This document shows, piece after piece, positions 63,004 through 64,000 of a stretch of DNA of 64,000 nt; the first letter of the stretch is position 1; every line of letters starts with the position of its first letter. This DNA is from Candidatus Methylopumilus turicensis (lineage in GTDB: Bacteria > Pseudomonadota > Gammaproteobacteria > Burkholderiales > Methylophilaceae), in contig NZ_LN794158.1 of the NCBI RefSeq assembly GCF_000953015.1, forward strand, positions 1,364,001 to 1,428,000, in the 5' to 3' direction. The notes beneath the pieces are model-generated. The model saw only the letters and a program-made list of their open reading frames with translations. It searched no databases and was not told the DNA's origin. The position numbers and the translations under genes are program-made.

Positions 63004-63777
63004 TTAAGCAGCCTCGAGCAGTTCCGCAGAGTTCAACACATCCAGCTTTGCTGTATCAGCCTCTTTTTCTAAACGCTCTTTCGTCACACGTTCTACGTGT
63101 GCGATTAGTGCTTCCGCAATTTTCTTAATTGAGGCTTGGATCATCGCGCTAGAGGCATCAGGTACTACGCTCAATACTTTCGTCTTGCCATCGACCTGCA
63201 TCTTGCCAATCAACAATGTGTACTCTGCAGTATCGACTGCACTGACTAGATGTGTTTTAGGCACAATCGCAAGTGGATGCTGTAACTGCTCAATAAGTAG
63301 GTCTTTTACATCCTCTACTTTTGCTTCCAAAGTCATACGTTTTTTAATCGTTGCTTCTGTAGCACCTTTAGAAGAGGTAATTTCCTCCAATCCTCCCGCT
63401 TGTTTAACCCACTCTACAAAGTTAGCTACTTCAATTTCTTCTTTAACAGCCACGCGAAGTACACGTGCATAGCCATGAATACGACGGCGATCTGAATCAA
63501 ATACGTAACGCACAATCAAATTCAATACTGAAGTACCTTCTTGCACTTTTAACTTACGCGCCTGAAGTGAATCTTTAATATTCTCGAGAAACACTTTTTC
63601 TGCTTTCGTGCCTTTAATGGCGTAATAAGAATCTAAACAACCTGCAAGCAATTCATATAAGGTGTTGTTCGTGCGGTCATAGTGCACTTGCCACTTATTA
63701 CGTTTAACTACTAGCTCATCTAACTTCACCATTACACCGTTAGCCACGTTCAATTTCATTTCTTTATCTACTTTCAT
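63004..63777 (-). CDS. Hypothetical element protein
   Basis: 257 residues, helical and charged, unrecognised (DELVVKRNKWQVHYDRTNN, GYARVLRVAVKEEIEVANFV). The ribosome site is AAGGAGC before the ATG at 63,777. It precedes the ATPase by 52 bases on the same strand, and a shared role in element maintenance is a guess. Confidence 0.55.
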   Translation of the reverse strand: MKVDKEMKLNVANGVMVKLDELVVKRNKWQVHYDRTNNTLYELLAGCLDSYYAIKGTKAEKVFLENIKDSLQARKLKVQEGTSVLNLIVRYVFDSDRRRIHGYARVLRVAVKEEIEVANFVEWVKQAGGLEEITSSKGATEATIKKRMTLEAKVEDVKDLLIEQLQHPLAIVPKTHLVSAVDTAEYTLLIGKMQVDGKTKVLSVVPDASSAMIQASIKKIAEALIAHVERVTKERLEKEADTAKLDVLNSAELLEAA

Positions 63778-63903
63778 TTAAAGCTCCTTATCATCAACGC
63801 ATCGTGTTGGCGAAATTGCCGAATTGCGTTGTACGAGCATTGAATCAAATTGGAACGGATAGTATTATGAACAAATACTTTTTATTCTTATTTGTAGACA
63901 TTC

Positions 63904-64000
63904 ATGCAAAAGAGACTTCCCTGGAAATTAAGGCCTGCAGATTTCAATCAGCCTGACTGGCATACAAGGCCAACCGTGGCTTATGAATTGATGTTTGAAT
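63904..64000 (+). CDS. Start of a gene cut by the right edge
   Basis: An open frame from ATG 63,904 to the end of the window (about 32 codons) encoding MQKRLPWKLRPADFNQPDWH and more. No family recognised from this length. It is divergent from the 63,777 gene. Confidence 0.35.
   Translation, partial: MQKRLPWKLRPADFNQPDWHTRPTVAYELMFE

Overview
The window is an AT-rich chromosome segment of a betaproteobacterial methylotroph, most likely Methylophilaceae (Methylotenera/Methylophilus-like). This rests on the gene order murI-pcnB-folK-panBCD-rsfS-rlmH, the recA-recX-alaS-lysC block, an azurin, several blue-light genes and a 23-residue PqqA precursor peptide (PQQ is the methanol dehydrogenase cofactor). 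The assignment is by gene content only.

Positions 1 to about 42,400 are core chromosome. 1-9,400 holds murI (cut by the left edge), a cobalamin adenosyltransferase, a long plus-strand run for RNA, folate, pantothenate and ribosome functions (pcnB, folK, a deoxynucleoside kinase, panB, panC, panD, rsfS, rlmH), a class I photolyase and mlaA. 9,470-21,250 has pmbA, yjgA, a PDZ protein, mog, a MAPEG protein, thiL-pgpA-pncC, recA-recX-alaS-lysC and tRNA-Ser and tRNA-Arg. 21,360-25,210 is a two-component system and an OmpA-type porin. 25,310-30,100 is a minus-strand SOS operon in which umuD and umuC are separated by three genes, and the same LexA-type box lies before umuD and before recA. 30,240-42,400 holds a BLUF sensor, a Lon-N protein, azurin, a second photolyase-like gene, patB, an ABC exporter, an orphan pqqA, an RNase II-like gene, a peroxiredoxin, an entericidin-like lipoprotein, a nonsense-interrupted secreted protein and a marR-yceI-CDGSH operon.

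At 42,599-42,643 lies the 3' piece of a tRNA-Lys gene followed by its own terminator. It marks the left attachment end of an integrated element that fills the rest of the window and continues past it. The element carries HicAB, RelE/HigA-type and BrnTA toxin-antitoxin pairs, a truncated higA, a umuC fragment, and a minus-strand defence operon: WYL regulator, frameshifted helicase, DUF4391 protein, type III Mod and type III Res. Divergent to this operon is a plus-strand set of unknown genes with a macro-domain protein. Next come a 188-residue catalytic-domain-only tyrosine recombinase and an AAA+ clamp-loader-like ATPase.

The most interesting new signal is a four-copy repeat in the element, GATTTGTCC-N7-GGACAAATC, always just behind the stop codon of a gene. 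It has the geometry of a tyrosine recombinase core site, and one copy begins 2 bp after the recombinase stop. The copies bound small modules, among them toxin-antitoxin genes, which suggests a recombinase with its own cassette-like sites. A second signal is a pair of GCTCA-N5-TGAGC boxes between the WYL regulator and the divergent macro-domain gene set, which suggests one regulon.
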